A stretch of 64,000 bases of DNA from Halopseudomonas salina (GCF_008641105.1 NZ_VTTI01000007.1:124001-188000); one strand, 5' to 3'. Counted from the stretch's first letter, positions 1 through 9,879 are shown. Numbers and translations: made by a program. Notes: generated by a model not told the origin, from the letters alone.

Positions 1-648
1 CAGCGCTTCGAATTCGTCATCGGTGATTTCGTCACCCGTGCCGGAAGCCGGAATGGCTGCGACTGCGTCAGTCTGTGCAACGGCACCGGATGGCTGTGCA
101 TCTGCGGACGGACCATGCAGCGCATCGAGCAACTGCTCAAACTCATCGTCGGTAATATCGCCCTCGGCTACTGTCGCTTCCGGCGCCTGGACGGCCTGCG
201 GTTCAGGTGTCGCCGGACTGGCTTCGGTGGGCAGTGGGTCGCTTGCGGGCTCGTCAGCAGCTGGCGTTGCCAGTCGTGCAAGGGCCTCGAGCAGGGCTGG
301 ATCGGCGGGCGTTGGCGGGGTGCGCTCGCGCACTTCGTCAAACATGGTGTTGACGCTGTCCAATGCCTGGAGGACGACGTCCATCAGCTCGGAATCAACC
401 TTTCGCTCGCCCTTGCGCAGGATATCGAAGACGTTCTCGGCGATGTGACAGCAGCCTACCAGCGCGTCGAGCTGAAGAAATCCGGCGCCACCCTTGACGG
501 TATGAAAGCCGCGGAAGATAGCATTGAGCAAGTTGGTATCGTCGGGACGATTTTCCAGCTCGATAAGCTGTTCGGACAACAATTCCAGAATCTCTCCGGC
601 CTCAACCAGAAAGTCCTGGAGGATCTCTTCATCCGCATCAAAGCTCAT
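1..648 (-). CDS. cheA: Chemotaxis histidine kinase CheA, N-terminal part (runs off the window)
   Basis: Only the first 216 codons are present. The start ATG at 648 begins a histidine-phosphotransfer (P1/HPt) domain of about 105 residues, with the phospho-accepting His49 in the context FRGFHTVKGG. CheA phosphorylates this His and passes the phosphate to CheY and CheB. After P1 comes an Ala/Pro/Glu-rich linker carrying two near-identical acidic motifs of the form ITDDEFE (residues 163-177 and 205-216), where the CheY-binding P2 region is expected. The gene is last of the visible cheY-cheZ-cheA run, 27 bp after cheZ, and is the flagellar (Che1-type) kinase. Kinase and CheW-like domains lie outside the window. 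Confidence 0.95.
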   Translation of the reverse strand, partial: MSFDADEEILQDFLVEAGEILELLSEQLIELENRPDDTNLLNAIFRGFHTVKGGAGFLQLDALVGCCHIAENVFDILRKGERKVDSELMDVVLQALDSVNTMFDEVRERTPPTPADPALLEALARLATPAADEPASDPLPTEASPATPEPQAVQAPEATVAEGDITDDEFEQLLDALHGPSADAQPSGAVAQTDAVAAIPASGTGDEITDDEFEAL

Positions 649-675
649 GCATCCACTCCCGGGTAGCGCTTGTTA

Positions 676-1470
676 TTAGAAGCCCAGGCTGGACAGAAGG
701 TCATCGACTTCATCCTGCCCTGAGACAACATCTTCTCTTTTATCGGCATGAATCTGCGGACCTTCACCCTTGGGTGACACTTTTTTTGCTTCGGGGGTGG
801 CTTTCTGATGCTCTATGCCGGCAAAACGATCCACCTGACCGGCCATGCGTACCAGATCCAGCAAGCTTTCCTCGACGTCATGCACCAGAGTAATCACCCG
901 CTTGATCACCTGACCGGTGAGGTCCTGATAATCCTGAGCCATGACAATCTCATTCAACTGACCGCTGACCTGGGTGGCTGAGCTTTCGGTTTTCTCCAGA
1001 AAGTCACCCATGCGCTTGTACAGGTCGCGGAATTCGCCGGCGGCCATTTCGCGTCGCTGCAGACGTTCCCAGTCGGTGCGCAGTGCAGCGGCTTCCTGGC
1101 CCAGATTGGCAACGATAGGCGCACTGGCGTCAACCAGATCCATGGTGCGGTTGGCCGCCTTGTCGGTGAGTGTCACGACATAGTCCAACCGATCCGAGGC
1201 ATCCGAGATACGCGTGGCTTCAACATCATCACCCAGCGCCTGGCTGGTATCGAGCTGAAAGTTGACGATGGCGTTGTGCAGCGCACGCGTCAGCAGCCCC
1301 ACTTCATGATAGAGACCGCGGTCGCGTGCCTGATTGATCGCGTGAATGACCAGTATGGCTTCGCCGAACTGCCCTTTCTCCAAGAGATCGACCAACTGCC
1401 GCGCATTGTCCTTCAGGGAATGTTCGTATTCCTGAGCGGTAGCCTGGCCGGTGTCCTTACTTAACGCCAT
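676..1470 (-). CDS. cheZ: Protein phosphatase CheZ
   Basis: The 264-residue protein is the CheY-P phosphatase of polar-flagellated gammaproteobacteria. The catalytic helix reads AQDYQDLTGQ at residues 178-187; by alignment with E. coli CheZ (Asp143, Gln147) the catalytic residues are Asp183 and Gln187. The last residues, DEVDDLLSSLGF, are the amphipathic tail that binds CheY-P. Between lies a long helical hairpin and a charged, Lys/Pro-rich linker. It sits 17 bp after cheY and 27 bp before cheA, so the three are almost certainly co-transcribed. Confidence 0.97.
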   Translation of the reverse strand: MALSKDTGQATAQEYEHSLKDNARQLVDLLEKGQFGEAILVIHAINQARDRGLYHEVGLLTRALHNAIVNFQLDTSQALGDDVEATRISDASDRLDYVVTLTDKAANRTMDLVDASAPIVANLGQEAAALRTDWERLQRREMAAGEFRDLYKRMGDFLEKTESSATQVSGQLNEIVMAQDYQDLTGQVIKRVITLVHDVEESLLDLVRMAGQVDRFAGIEHQKATPEAKKVSPKGEGPQIHADKREDVVSGQDEVDDLLSSLGF

Positions 1471-1487
1471 AACCTGTACCCCGGTTG

Positions 1488-1865
1488 TTATTTAGCCTGA
1501 ACGCGCTCGAAGATCTTCTCGATCTTTTCCTTGAGTGCCTGAGCGGTAAACGGCTTGACAACGTAACCGTTCACACCGGCCTGGGCGGCCTCGATGATCT
1601 GATCGCGTTTGGCTTCAGCGGTAACCATCAACACCGGGAGATGCTTGAGGCGTTCGTCAGCTCGTACTGCACGTAGCAGATCGATGCCGCTCATGCCGGG
1701 CATGTTCCAGTCGGTAACCAGAAAGTCAAAATTACCGCTTTGCAGCATTGGCAGCGCGGAGGTGCCATCATCGGCTTCCGCCGTGTTGGTGAACCCCAGG
1801 TCGCGCAACAAATTCTTGATGATGCGCCTCATCGTTGAAAAATCATCAACGATGAGAATTTTCAT
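1488..1865 (-). CDS. cheY: Chemotaxis response regulator CheY
   Basis: A single receiver domain of 125 residues counted from the ATG at 1865 (start MKILIVDD). The acidic pocket is Asp7-Asp8, the phospho-acceptor Asp52 lies in VTDWNMPG, and the conserved Lys is in YVVKPF. It carries the signal from CheA to the flagellar switch FliM. The start is uncertain by four codons. A strong GGAGG (1883-1887) lies 17 nt before the ATG but only 5 nt before an in-frame TTG at 1877, so translation may begin at that TTG. A 216-bp gap separates it from fliA, so it probably has its own promoter; I could not identify a clear sigma-28 site there. Confidence 0.95.
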   Translation of the reverse strand: MKILIVDDFSTMRRIIKNLLRDLGFTNTAEADDGTSALPMLQSGNFDFLVTDWNMPGMSGIDLLRAVRADERLKHLPVLMVTAEAKRDQIIEAAQAGVNGYVVKPFTAQALKEKIEKIFERVQAK

Positions 1866-2081
1866 ATTCTTGTCCAAGTCGACCTCCGTACACACCAGGA
1901 AGAGTGCGTTGTCACACTCCGTTAAGCTACTGGCCAAACAAGCCTTTCACGTTTTATTGACGCCAGTGTAACCGGAGTGGCCCAATCGTGCTGCCTCCGC
2001 TGACATTAGTTCGTCTTCGTACCTGTTACTGCCAGGCGATATTCTCGTTCTGTGGGCATTGTCCGGATGTTGACCACAAAA

Positions 2082-2819
2082 TCAATCATTTCGCCATCCG
2101 CCCAGCCTGGCGCGCAGCCGCGCTGCGCACTGACTGTGTAACTGACTGACGCGCGACTCACTGACACCAAGCACTGCGCCTATTTCCTTGAGGTTCAGCT
2201 CTTCGTCGTAATATAGCGACAGCAGCAGACGCTCACGCTCGGGCAGGGTGTCAATTGCTTCCACCAGAGCCTGGCGAAAACGCTGGTCCTCCAGCCCGCC
2301 AAAGGGCTCTTCGTCGCCGTGTGCGTCGGCCCGGGTTCCGGATTCGAGCAGGTCATCGAAGCTGAACAGCTTGCTGCCGGCTGTATCATTGAGGATCGAA
2401 TAATATTCCTCAAGACTCATTTCCAGCTCTGCAGCTATCTCCTGATCCTTGGCATCACGTCCCAGCCGCGACTCGACGGCGCGCACTGCATCACTGACCA
2501 TGCGAGTATTGCGGTGTACCGAACGTGGCGCCCAGTCACCCTTGCGTACCTCATCGAGCATGGCCCCACGAATACGGATACCGGCATAGGTCTCGAAGCT
2601 GGCGCCCTTGGAATTGTCAAACTTGCGAGAGGCTTCGAGCAAGCCGATCATGCCGGCCTGTATAAGATCATCAACCTGGACGCTGGCCGGCAGGCGGCCC
2701 AGCAGATGGTAGGCAATACGCTTGACCAGAGGAGCGAACTGTTCGACCAGACGATCCTGGGAACCCGCGGAACCCTGTGCGCGTGTATACATGCTCACCC
2801 CACCTGCCGTTAAGGTCAT
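2082..2819 (-). CDS. fliA: RNA polymerase sigma factor FliA (sigma-28)
   Basis: A group 3 sigma-70-family factor of 245 residues that directs late flagellar and chemotaxis genes. Region 2 contains VDDLIQAGMIGLLEAS and FETYAGIRIRGAMLDEVRKGD, and region 4 has the helix-turn-helix LKEIGAVLGVSESRVSQLHS. The ATG at 2819 overlaps the fleN stop by 4 bp. An internal ATG at 2792 has a better ribosome site (GGTGGGGTGAGC) and would give a protein nine residues shorter. It closes the flhA-flhF-fleN-fliA operon. Confidence 0.97.
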   Translation of the reverse strand: MTLTAGGVSMYTRAQGSAGSQDRLVEQFAPLVKRIAYHLLGRLPASVQVDDLIQAGMIGLLEASRKFDNSKGASFETYAGIRIRGAMLDEVRKGDWAPRSVHRNTRMVSDAVRAVESRLGRDAKDQEIAAELEMSLEEYYSILNDTAGSKLFSFDDLLESGTRADAHGDEEPFGGLEDQRFRQALVEAIDTLPERERLLLSLYYDEELNLKEIGAVLGVSESRVSQLHSQCAARLRARLGGWRND

Positions 2820-3643
2820 AGGCCTGTTCCGGTCTGTTGCACCAGGCGCTCGACAAAAAATTCAAGGTGGCCGCGTGGATTGGCCGGTAATGGCCAGGCG
2901 TTCACCTTCTGTGCGATCCCGCGGATCGCCAGCGATGCCTTGCTACGCGGGAAAGCATCATATACCGCGCGCTGTTTCTGCACCGCCTTGCGTACGTTTT
3001 CATCGTAGGGTACCGCGCCAACATACTGCAGGGCCACATCCAGAAACCGATCGGTGACCTTGGTCAGCTTGCTGAACACCAGACGACCTTCCTGGGGAGT
3101 GTGAACCATGTTGGCCAACACGCGAAAGCGCGTCATGCCGTGGTCACGATTAAGCAGTTTGATCAGCGCATAGGCGTCGGTAATCGAGGTGGGCTCATCG
3201 CAGACAACCACCAGAACTTCCTGGGAGGCGCGTACGAAGCTCACAACCGAATCGCCGATTCCGGCGGCGGTGTCGACAATCAGCACATCGATATTGTCAC
3301 CGATTTCACTGAACGCCTGAATCAGACCCGCATGCTGCTGGGGATTGAGGTTGACCATGCTGGCAGCGCCGGAAGCGGCTGGAACGATGCGGATCCCCCC
3401 GGGGCCGTTGAGCAGCACATCGCGCAGCTCGCAGGTTCCTTCCAGCACGTCAGCCAGCGTCGCCTTGGCCTTGAGTCCGAGCAGAACGTCGACGTTGGCC
3501 AGACCAAGGTCAGCATCAAGCAGGACGACACGCCGCCCCAAATCGGCAAGTGCGAGGCCGAGATTGACTGACACGTTGGTCTTGCCTATGCCGCCCTTGC
3601 CGCCGGTGACCGCAATAACCTGAACCGGATGTTTGCTGCCCAT
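2816..3643 (-). CDS. fleN: Flagellar number regulator FleN (FlhG), MinD/ParA-type ATPase
   Basis: The 275-residue protein has a deviant Walker A motif (GGKGGIGKT) near residue 15, a MinD-like switch DADLGLANVD and a Walker B-like IVDTAAG. FleN is known to antagonise the master regulator FleQ and to limit polar flagellum number together with FlhF. It lies directly between flhF (29 bp upstream) and fliA (4-bp overlap), the conserved pseudomonad order. Confidence 0.96.
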   Translation of the reverse strand: MGSKHPVQVIAVTGGKGGIGKTNVSVNLGLALADLGRRVVLLDADLGLANVDVLLGLKAKATLADVLEGTCELRDVLLNGPGGIRIVPAASGAASMVNLNPQQHAGLIQAFSEIGDNIDVLIVDTAAGIGDSVVSFVRASQEVLVVVCDEPTSITDAYALIKLLNRDHGMTRFRVLANMVHTPQEGRLVFSKLTKVTDRFLDVALQYVGAVPYDENVRKAVQKQRAVYDAFPRSKASLAIRGIAQKVNAWPLPANPRGHLEFFVERLVQQTGTGL

Positions 3644-3672
3644 CTGCGTTGATTACCTTCTTATAAGTTCGG

Positions 3673-5040
3673 TTAGCTTGCCCGCTGGGTGTGTAGTATA
3701 CCGGCAAACACATCTGCCATGGCCTGATCTGCCGGCGCCTCGTTGCCCGCCAGACTGACCGCGCGGCTGACCAGCTGATGCCCCACTGCCTTGGCAATAT
3801 CATCCGGTATGCGCTGGCCATCTGCCAGATAGGCTACCGGTAAACCCTGTTGCATGGCCAGACCCAATGCTTCTCCGAGAGTGGCTGCCTCGTCGACCTT
3901 GGTCAACACGCAACCGCTGAGGCCACAGACCTTGTAGGTGTGATAAGCAGCCTTGAGCACCTGATACTGACTGGTTGCTGCCAGCACCAGCAACTTGCTG
4001 ACACGATGGCCCAGTGCCGCCAGTTGATTGAGCTGGCCGTGAAGATGCGGGTCCTGGGCCTGAAGGCCGGCGCTGTCGACCAGCACCAGGCGCTTGCCGG
4101 AGAATTCCTGAAGCACATCGGCCAGGCTGTTTTGCTCGTCAACCACGCGCACCGGCACATTGAGAATACGCCCAAGGGTACGCAATTGCTCGTGGGCACC
4201 AATGCGATAGGTATCCATGGTGACCAGAGCCACATGCTGGCTGCCATGCTTGAGCACATAGCGTGCGGCAAGCTTGCCCAGGGTGGTGGTCTTGCCGGCG
4301 CCGGTGGGACCGACCAATGCAACAATGCCGCCCTGATCAACCAGCTCTTCGCGCATGACCGGGATGCTGTGGGCCAGGTGCGCCAGCAGCATCCGCCAGG
4401 CCTGGCGCGTATTGGTTTCGTTAGCTACCAGTTGCAGCAGCTTCTGGCTCAATTCGGCTGGCAGGCCCAGTTGGGTAAGACGCCGCCAGAGGCTGGCCTG
4501 TTGTGGGCGCTGCTGATTGACCTGACCCCAGGCCATGCTACCCAACTGCGCTTCGAGCATTTCGCGCAGACCGGCAATTTCATCGCGCATGGCGCTCAGG
4601 CCGGAGCTGCTTTCGGGTTCGGAGTGAGTCTGCTGCCGAGTGGGTGCTGCCTGGGCGCGGGGCGCCTCGGGGACCGGGTCGGCGATTTCGTTATTCAGTC
4701 TGTCGAGCAGCTCGCGGGCAACAGGCGAGCCATCGCGCACTGCCTGGCGCATGGTCTCGCCAAACAACTGCCGATTGACGCTGGGCTGCTCGGTCGAACG
4801 GTCGCCGGCCTCAAGCTGAGCCCGGGCGCTGACGATGCGCTCCTGGGTTTTCTTGAGCTCCTGGCTCAGGCCTGGGGTGGGCGGAGTCAGGCGTGGCGCT
4901 TCGTAGTCCACCGCGGCGGTCAGTTCCACGCCGCCAACAACCCGGCGGTTGCCGATAATCGAGGCGTCGGCACCCAGCTCCTCGCGGACCAGCTTCATCG
5001 CCTGGCGCATATCGGCAGCAAAGAACCTTTTTACTTTCAT
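3673..5040 (-). CDS. flhF: Flagellar biosynthesis SRP-type GTPase FlhF
   Basis: 455 residues: a basic N-terminus (MKVKRFFAADMRQAM), a variable Gln/Pro-rich linker (about 75-175), then the NG GTPase core with P-loop GPTGAGKTTTLGKLAARY near residue 240, the DTYRIGA motif and a later TKVDEA. FlhF marks the cell pole for flagellum assembly. It lies between flhA and fleN in the same operon, 28 bp after flhA. Confidence 0.96.
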   Translation of the reverse strand: MKVKRFFAADMRQAMKLVREELGADASIIGNRRVVGGVELTAAVDYEAPRLTPPTPGLSQELKKTQERIVSARAQLEAGDRSTEQPSVNRQLFGETMRQAVRDGSPVARELLDRLNNEIADPVPEAPRAQAAPTRQQTHSEPESSSGLSAMRDEIAGLREMLEAQLGSMAWGQVNQQRPQQASLWRRLTQLGLPAELSQKLLQLVANETNTRQAWRMLLAHLAHSIPVMREELVDQGGIVALVGPTGAGKTTTLGKLAARYVLKHGSQHVALVTMDTYRIGAHEQLRTLGRILNVPVRVVDEQNSLADVLQEFSGKRLVLVDSAGLQAQDPHLHGQLNQLAALGHRVSKLLVLAATSQYQVLKAAYHTYKVCGLSGCVLTKVDEAATLGEALGLAMQQGLPVAYLADGQRIPDDIAKAVGHQLVSRAVSLAGNEAPADQAMADVFAGILHTQRAS

Positions 5041-5068
5041 GGCTGACCCACCCTTCTATTCGTATGTA

Positions 5069-7195
5069 TTAGCTTTGGCCGACCGTAGCAACGATGGTGA
5101 CCTGCTTGCTGTCCGGTATTTCCTGGTAGGACAGCACATGGGCTCCGGGGGCTGCGTAGCGAACAAACTTGGCCATCATGCCGCGAACCGGTCCCGCTAC
5201 CAGCAATATCGCCGGCTTGCCCTGCACTTCCTGCCGCTGTACCGCATCGGCCAGTGAACGCTGAAGCTTCTCGGCCATGCCCGGTTCGAGCATGATGCCG
5301 TCGTCACCCCCCTGACCGGCCTTCTGTAGACTCTGTAGCAATATCTGTTCCAACCTTGGCTCCAGAGTGATCACAGGTAGCTCCGAGTCAAGCCCTACAA
5401 TGCTTTGTACGATGGAGCGAGCCAGCGCCACGCGAACAACCGCAATCAGTGCGCCAGGATCTTGACTCTTGCCAGGCTGGTTGGCGATAGCCTCGGCGAT
5501 GGTGCGAATGTCCCGGACCGGCACCTGCTCCTGCAGCAGGCCCTGCAGAACCTTGAGCAGCCCTGACAGGGAAATGATGCCAGGCACCAGCTCCTCTGCC
5601 AGCTTGGGGGAAGCCTTGGCCAGCACCTGCAGCAACTGCTGAACCTCCTCATGACCAAGCAGTTCGTGGGCATGCTTGTGCAGTATCTGATTGAGGTGGG
5701 TGGCCACCACGGTGCTGGCGTCCACCACGGTATAACCCAGTGATTGCGCCTGATCCTTCTGCATCGGCTCGATCCAGACTGCATCCAGACCAAACGCCGG
5801 ATCCTTGCCGGCCAGGCCCTTGATCTCGCCAAAAACCTGACCCGGGTTGATGGCCAGCTCGCGGTCGGGGTACACCTCGGCCTCCGCCACACCCACGCCC
5901 ATCAGTGTGACGCGATAGGAATTGGGCGACAGATCCAGGTTGTCGCGAATATGCACAGAGGGCATCAGAAAGCCCATGTCCTGGGAGAGCTTCTTGCGCA
6001 CACCCTTGATTCGCGCCAGCAGCTGGCCCCCCTGGTTGCGATCAACCAGGGGAATCAGGCGGTAACCGACTTCCAGGCCGACCATATCTACCGGAGTGAC
6101 GTCGTCCCAGCCCAGCTCACGGGTTTCAGGGCGAGCCAGAGCGGGCACTTCCGCTTCCTGGCGCTGCACTTCTTCCGCCTCGACCAGCTTCAAACGCTGG
6201 CGGTTGGCGATGTAATACGCAGCGCCGGCGGCCAGGGCACCGAGACTCAGGAAGGAGAAGTGCGGCATGCCGGGAATCAGACCCATGACGATCATGATCG
6301 CCGCCGCAATCGCCAGTGCCTTCGGCGAGGCAAACATCTGACGGTTGACCTGCGCGCCCATGTCTTCGGAGGTGGAAACGCGGGTCACCATAATTGCTGC
6401 AGCAGTGGACAGCAACAGCGACGGTATCTGCGCCACCAGACCGTCACCAATGGTCAACAGCACGTAGATACGTCCGGCGTCAGCGAAGCTCAAGTCGTGC
6501 TGGGCGATGCCGATTGCCAGACCACCAATGACGTTGATGAACAGAATCAGCAGACCGGCGACCGCGTCACCGCGAACAAACTTGCTGGCACCGTCCATGG
6601 AGCCGTAGAAGTCTGCCTCCTGGGCCACTTCCTGGCGACGTAGCTTGGCCTGTTCCTGATCGATAATGCCGGCATTGAGGTCGGCATCAATGGCCATCTG
6701 CTTGCCGGGCATGGCATCCAGGGTGAATCGCGCACTGACTTCGGAGATTCGTCCGGCGCCCTTGGTTACCACGACGAAGTTGATGATCATGAGGATCGCG
6801 AAGACCACCAGACCGACCACATAGTTGCCGCCGATCACCACCTCACCAAAGGCCTGGATAACCTTGCCCGCGGCATCTCCACCCTCATGACCGTAGAGCA
6901 GCACCACCCGCGTGGAGGCCACGTTCAGCGCCAGGCGTAGCAAGGTCGCCACCAGCAGGATGGTCGGGAACACAGCGAAGTCCAGGGGCCGCAGGGCGTA
7001 GGCACAGACCAGCAGCACCACTAGCGCAAGCGCGATATTGAAGGTAAAGAGCACGTCGAGCAGAAATGGCGGTACTGGCAGCATCATCATGCCGAGCATG
7101 ACCAGCAACAGAATCGGCACGCCCAGGCTGCCGTGGCGCAGCCCCGCCAGGTTACTGCGCATGTTCCCCATTACTTCTGTGCGATTCACTGCCAT
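5069..7195 (-). CDS. flhA: Flagellar export apparatus protein FlhA
   Basis: A 708-residue core component of the flagellar type III export gate. The N-terminal half has about eight membrane segments, beginning with VPILLLVMLGMMMLPVPPFL. A conserved cytoplasmic FHIPEP-type loop region and a large soluble C-terminal domain (from about residue 330) follow, the latter binding chaperone-substrate complexes. I chose ATG 7195 (MAVNRTEV); an upstream in-frame TTG at 7216 is less likely. It is first in flhA-flhF-fleN-fliA and is preceded by a sigma-54 promoter. Confidence 0.97.
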   Translation of the reverse strand: MAVNRTEVMGNMRSNLAGLRHGSLGVPILLLVMLGMMMLPVPPFLLDVLFTFNIALALVVLLVCAYALRPLDFAVFPTILLVATLLRLALNVASTRVVLLYGHEGGDAAGKVIQAFGEVVIGGNYVVGLVVFAILMIINFVVVTKGAGRISEVSARFTLDAMPGKQMAIDADLNAGIIDQEQAKLRRQEVAQEADFYGSMDGASKFVRGDAVAGLLILFINVIGGLAIGIAQHDLSFADAGRIYVLLTIGDGLVAQIPSLLLSTAAAIMVTRVSTSEDMGAQVNRQMFASPKALAIAAAIMIVMGLIPGMPHFSFLSLGALAAGAAYYIANRQRLKLVEAEEVQRQEAEVPALARPETRELGWDDVTPVDMVGLEVGYRLIPLVDRNQGGQLLARIKGVRKKLSQDMGFLMPSVHIRDNLDLSPNSYRVTLMGVGVAEAEVYPDRELAINPGQVFGEIKGLAGKDPAFGLDAVWIEPMQKDQAQSLGYTVVDASTVVATHLNQILHKHAHELLGHEEVQQLLQVLAKASPKLAEELVPGIISLSGLLKVLQGLLQEQVPVRDIRTIAEAIANQPGKSQDPGALIAVVRVALARSIVQSIVGLDSELPVITLEPRLEQILLQSLQKAGQGGDDGIMLEPGMAEKLQRSLADAVQRQEVQGKPAILLVAGPVRGMMAKFVRYAAPGAHVLSYQEIPDSKQVTIVATVGQS

Positions 7196-7250
7196 GCGTT
7201 CGACATTCCCGATCAAATATTTGACGCCAGATACGGCCTGGCATGACCCT

Positions 7251-7267
7251 ACGCAAGTTCCGTTCCA
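7251..7267 (-). promoter_or_regulatory. Sigma-54 (-24/-12) promoter of the flhA operon
   Basis: On the minus strand the sequence reads TGGAACGGAACTTGCGT: GG and GC separated by exactly 10 bp, with one mismatch in the -24 element against TGGCACG-N4-TTGCW. It ends about 55 bp before the flhA ATG. FleQ/sigma-54 control of the flhA operon is known in P. aeruginosa, which supports the call. Confidence 0.75.
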
Positions 7268-7409
7268 GTCTGCGATTTTTTGTCACAGAATCACACATAG
7301 CTGTCACAACGAGGGCGATCGATCGCTGCTAATATTGCAGTGCAACAAAAAAGCGGGCTGCCTTTGAGCCGACCCTGTCTGCCAGTCCAATCAGCCCAAG
7401 GGCCGCACC

Positions 7410-9803
7410 ATGAGATCAACCGTGAAGCTGCCCGCTAACATGCCTACACAGCGACTGATCATGGTTGTGCTGAGCCTGCTGGTGGTGCTGTTCATCATTG
7501 GCATGTTGTTGATGTCGCGGCTGAATCTGGACTTTGCCCAGCAAGCCATGTCCGACCTGCGTCAGCGTCAGATCATCGATACCTTTGAAGCCAATCTGGA
7601 CCGCATAAACGCCCACCATCAGAAAATGGAGCAGAATACGGTCGGGCTGGCGCGTACCGGTGAGCTATTTCATCGGCTGCGACAACAGGGCAACGCAAGT
7701 GCATCCCGACTGGAATCGATGCTTCGTGACGGGCTGGATGATTTTCCAGACGCGCACGGGAGCGGCGTCTGGTACGAACCGGGGGCTTTAGCCGATCAAC
7801 CTGTCGGGGTGATTGCCTATCGACAGGGTTCGGAGATCATCACCACCCGTGCCAGCGCCGAATTCGTCAACCGCGCCTGGTATCGGCGACTGGTCGACAA
7901 CCTGGATAACGCCAGGGTGACGGGCCAGGCCCGCCGCTTCTACTGGACAGCGGCCTACTTCAAGCGCCGTATCGATGACGTGGTAATAAGTCTGAGCACC
8001 ACCATGCGGGATGCGTCCGGTCGCAGCATTGGTATTGTCTCGACCGACTGGCGGGCCGATGACGTCATCCGCCTGATCAGCGGCGTAGACATAACGCCAG
8101 GTACGTTTTCCTTTCTGCTGGACAGCGAGAACCGCAACCTGTCCAGCCTGGCCCGGGCCGATGATGTGGAGCACGCACAACAACTGATGACGGCCATCAG
8201 TGACGCTCAGCTGCAACAGCTGGTGCCGCAGGCCGTGGGCCGGTTGTCGAGTGTGACGCCCCCCCGAGAGCAGCGAACCCTCGAAGTGGGGGGCGAGGAG
8301 TTTGCCCTGTTCTACTCTGCCACCCAGGCAGGTATGGTTTTCGGCATTGGCGTCCCCCAGGCGGAGATTGACGCTGTTCTGCTACCCATGCGTGCCAGCA
8401 ACCTGCGGATCGTGGCATTGATCGGCAGTATCCTGGTGGTTTTGTCGGCGTTGATCCTATACATGATCGCCGGCACTCTCAGGCGGCTGCGCAACCTCTA
8501 CACCGACCCACTGACCCAATTACCCAATCGTGAGCGCTTGCTGGTGGATCTGCGCAGCCGGCCCGCCGCGTCACTGGTATTGCTGAATATCGATGGCTTC
8601 AAGCAAATCAACGATTTCTACGGCCATCAGTGTGGCGACCATGTGATTGTGACCCTCTCAACACAGCTGCAAGCCTATCTCCAGGCCAGGCCCCTTTCAC
8701 GCAGCGGTCGGCTCTACCGTATGCCGGGTGACGAGCTGGCAATCTGGCGACCCGGTCAGGCAGATGAGGCCGCACTGGTTAGCCTGGCGAGTGATCTACA
8801 GGCGTTTGTGAGCTCGGTACGGACCCAGTGGGAAGATCACGATATTACGCTGCATGTCAGTATGGGGCTGGCCAGTACGCGCCTGCGCAACGGCGAAAAA
8901 CTCGACCCGGAACACCTGCTCCCCTCCGCCAATATTGCCCTGGAGCACGCCCGTGTAGCTCAGGCCGGTTACATGCTCTACGACCCTGCCGATCGTGCGC
9001 GCGAGAATTACGAACACAACCTTATCTGGGCCAACAAGTTGAAGCTGGCTCTTGAAGAAAACCGGCTGGTGCCCTTCTTCCAACCCATCATGCACGTGGA
9101 GAGCGGCCGGATAGAAAAATATGAATGTCTGGTGCGTATGCTCGACCACCAGGGTGAACCGATCAGCCCGGCCATGTTCCTGCCCATTGCCCGGAAAATC
9201 CGCCTGTACCGCTCGGTCACCCGGCGAATGATCGATATGAGCCTGCAATGGTTTGCCAACAACAATTACGAGTTCTCCCTCAATCTGTCGTCCGAGGATC
9301 TGCTGGATCCCGAGCTCCATGAGTTTATTGTTGAACGCTTGCAAAAGCGGTCCCTGGCCGAACGGGTAATTTTCGAGGTGCTCGAGTCCGAGAGCATTGA
9401 GAACTACGAGCCCGTGCGCCTGTTCATCGACCGAGTGAAAGCGCTGGGATGCCGCATAGCGATTGATGACTTTGGGACGGGATATTCCAACTTCGAACAC
9501 CTGCTGCGCCTGAATGTTGATCTGATCAAGATTGACGGCAGTCTGATCAGGCAGCTGGATACCGACACCAATGCGATGACACTGACCCGGGGGATCGTTC
9601 AGTTCGCCAAGGAGCTCGGCCTCAAGACCGTCGCTGAATTTGTACACAGTCAGGCAGTGCTGGCTCAGGTGAGAGCGCTGGGCATCGATTTTGCCCAGGG
9701 CGCCTGTATCGGCATGCCGGCCAACGCGCTGATTACCGACATTGTGTTGGCAGATAAGACTAGCGCTGGCGGGGAAGAGAGGAATGCGCGCTCTGATCTA
9801 TAA
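7410..9803 (+). CDS. Membrane EAL phosphodiesterase with degenerate GGDEF domain (paralogue 1)
   Basis: 797 residues: membrane segment at about 16-36, a periplasmic Cache-like sensor (about 40-330), a second membrane segment (about 333-353), a GGDEF-family domain, then an EAL domain. The cyclase signature is replaced by MPGDEL (residue 437 onward), losing the first Gly and the Phe, so diguanylate cyclase activity is unlikely. The EAL signature is ECLVRM (Glu572) and the loop DDFGTGYS is intact (about 686-693), so it probably degrades cyclic di-GMP. It is a close paralogue of the protein at 11190-13604. The ribosome site is weak; an internal Met at 7440 could also be the start. Confidence 0.88.
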   Translation: MRSTVKLPANMPTQRLIMVVLSLLVVLFIIGMLLMSRLNLDFAQQAMSDLRQRQIIDTFEANLDRINAHHQKMEQNTVGLARTGELFHRLRQQGNASASRLESMLRDGLDDFPDAHGSGVWYEPGALADQPVGVIAYRQGSEIITTRASAEFVNRAWYRRLVDNLDNARVTGQARRFYWTAAYFKRRIDDVVISLSTTMRDASGRSIGIVSTDWRADDVIRLISGVDITPGTFSFLLDSENRNLSSLARADDVEHAQQLMTAISDAQLQQLVPQAVGRLSSVTPPREQRTLEVGGEEFALFYSATQAGMVFGIGVPQAEIDAVLLPMRASNLRIVALIGSILVVLSALILYMIAGTLRRLRNLYTDPLTQLPNRERLLVDLRSRPAASLVLLNIDGFKQINDFYGHQCGDHVIVTLSTQLQAYLQARPLSRSGRLYRMPGDELAIWRPGQADEAALVSLASDLQAFVSSVRTQWEDHDITLHVSMGLASTRLRNGEKLDPEHLLPSANIALEHARVAQAGYMLYDPADRARENYEHNLIWANKLKLALEENRLVPFFQPIMHVESGRIEKYECLVRMLDHQGEPISPAMFLPIARKIRLYRSVTRRMIDMSLQWFANNNYEFSLNLSSEDLLDPELHEFIVERLQKRSLAERVIFEVLESESIENYEPVRLFIDRVKALGCRIAIDDFGTGYSNFEHLLRLNVDLIKIDGSLIRQLDTDTNAMTLTRGIVQFAKELGLKTVAEFVHSQAVLAQVRALGIDFAQGACIGMPANALITDIVLADKTSAGGEERNARSDL

Positions 9804-9879
9804 AGTGATTGGAGCCGTCACCTAACCCGGCTATGCTCCTGAGTGATGGCTTAGCGCCTTGGTTCGATCTGGAGACATC

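Noticed and set aside
3850..5046. 398-codon open frame on the plus strand opposite flhF
   Set aside because: Antisense shadow of flhF, with no ribosome site or conserved motif.
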